From NCBI GenBank assembly GCA_031280705.1, contig JAITGJ010000080.1, positions 1 through 5,580 of the forward strand: DNA of 5,580 bases, given 5' to 3'. Position 1 is the stretch's first letter, and every line of letters starts with the position of its first letter. The notes beneath the pieces are model-generated. The model was not told where the DNA came from, did not search any database, and saw nothing but the letters and a program-made list of their open reading frames with translations. Both the position numbers and the translations under genes were made by a program. The DNA is from Spirochaetaceae bacterium (GTDB lineage Bacteria; Spirochaetota; Spirochaetia; Treponematales; Breznakiellaceae). Below, in pieces: positions 4,876 through 5,580 of the stretch.

Positions 4876-5580
4876 CTAGGGCGTCTCCCACCGCAGATGC
4901 GGATACCCGTCCCCGCCCATTTCCCACACATTGGTAAAATCCCAGCCTGAGTAGTGGCGTTGCTCCGGTTTAGGGTCCACCCCATACAGGTCGTAACAAT
5001 ACGCATCCGCAGGCGGCGTCTCGCCCGCAATAATGCCACCGCTAAGCAGGCCCTGGACCGTGACGGAAACCTCCGCGATTGAGTAACAGCGGCCCACCGT
5101 GGCCCCCGCCAGGTTCTGCCCTACTATGCTTCCAGCCATCGCGTAGCCCTTGACCTCTCCCCTGGAATAGCAGTCTTCTATTCTGGCCGAGCGGGAGTTG
5201 TACCCCGCAACGCCCCCGGTATATTCCTCCGGCGCTATGCCCCCGATACCGTCAACCTGCTGCTCTTCGGTAACCGCGTGGCTGTTCCCCTGTACCGTCC
5301 CCTCAAAATAACATTGGGAAACCAGGGCCTCATAATAATTGTAGCCCGTTACGCCGCCGATATAGGGCCAGGGGCTGCTTGTCCCGTCAAGGGAAAGCGT
5401 TCCTTTGGCGTAACACCGCTCTATCTTTGAACCATGCCCGGCGATACAGCCCGCCACGCCCCCCACAAAGGTCCAGAAATGTTTTGCCCGGGCGGTGATG
5501 TTTCCGTTAAAAGACGAATCGATAATATAGCCGTGGTAGTCAAGGCTCATGCTGTACCAGCCGCCCCCGGCAACGCCCCC
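4876..5580 (-). CDS. GLUG-repeat surface protein, C-terminal part (5' end outside window)
   Basis: The visible 234 residues are the end of a GLUG-motif repeat protein. The frame is open to the window edge: the ten codons before the internal ATG at 5550 read GGVAGGGWYS, itself the start of a repeat, so that Met is not the true start. Repeats show the pattern GG(V/I)xG, about 10-15 residues, then a Cys or Ser position followed by xxG and a beta residue. Counted from the edge, they begin near residues 1, 40 (GGVAGCIAG), 75 (GGVTGYNYY), 122 (GGVAGYNSR), 150 (GSIVGQN) and 181 (GGIIAGE). Conserved RCYAKG, QCYFEG, DCYSRG and RCYSIA sit inside the units. The chain ends with WEMGGDGYPHLRWETP, a closing motif common to such proteins. 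They are thought to form a beta-solenoid on exported surface proteins. The signal peptide and any N-terminal domain lie outside the window, so the role is unknown. Confidence 0.9.
   Translation of the reverse strand, partial: GGVAGGGWYSMSLDYHGYIIDSSFNGNITARAKHFWTFVGGVAGCIAGHGSKIERCYAKGTLSLDGTSSPWPYIGGVTGYNYYEALVSQCYFEGTVQGNSHAVTEEQQVDGIGGIAPEEYTGGVAGYNSRSARIEDCYSRGEVKGYAMAGSIVGQNLAGATVGRCYSIAEVSVTVQGLLSGGIIAGETPPADAYCYDLYGVDPKPEQRHYSGWDFTNVWEMGGDGYPHLRWETP

Noticed and set aside
4734..5039. 101-residue minus-strand frame overlapping the end of the GLUG gene
   Set aside because: Most of it is a shifted reading of the GLUG coding region, and the tail (VTGVAVTGVA) merely translates the 15-bp tandem repeat.

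Overview
The window looks like chromosomal DNA of a GC-rich (roughly 60% by eye) outer-membrane bacterium, most likely a spirochaete of the Treponema type found in insect or animal guts. The argument is indirect. A BspA-like leucine-rich-repeat lipoprotein, a GLUG-repeat surface protein and the TIGR03545/TIGR03546 gene pair occur together within a few kilobases. All three groups are familiar from host-associated treponemes, and TIGR03545 is restricted to bacteria with outer membranes. There is no ribosomal marker here, so genus and species remain open.

Layout from left to right: (1) positions 1-198, an AT-rich patch and leader; (2) 199-1086 (+), a lipoprotein with BspA-type LRRs; (3) 1087-1139, a convergent gap of 53 bp holding an 18-bp perfect palindrome and a second hairpin; (4) 1140-1631 (-), an unrecognised 163-residue soluble helical protein; (5) 1632-1701, a compact divergent promoter region in which two near-consensus promoters share overlapping -35 boxes; (6) 1702-1775 (+), tRNA-Val(UAC), followed by an intrinsic terminator at 1779-1820; (7) 1900-4688 (-), a two-gene operon in the order TIGR03546 (DUF2062-like multi-pass membrane protein) then TIGR03545 (749 residues, one membrane anchor, AsmA-like periplasmic part, long C-terminal coiled coil), with its own promoter at 4708-4737; (8) 4762-4795, two copies of a 15-bp hairpin repeat; (9) 4876-5580 (-), the 3' part of a GLUG-repeat protein that runs off the right edge.

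Functionally, most coding capacity concerns the cell envelope. The lipoprotein and the GLUG protein are probable surface proteins. The TIGR03546/TIGR03545 pair is the most interesting unit. It is conserved and uncharacterised, and its architecture (polytopic inner-membrane partner plus an anchored AsmA-like periplasmic protein) suggests a role in envelope assembly or lipid traffic, which is inference only. No mobile element, CRISPR array, phage gene or toxin-antitoxin pair was seen.
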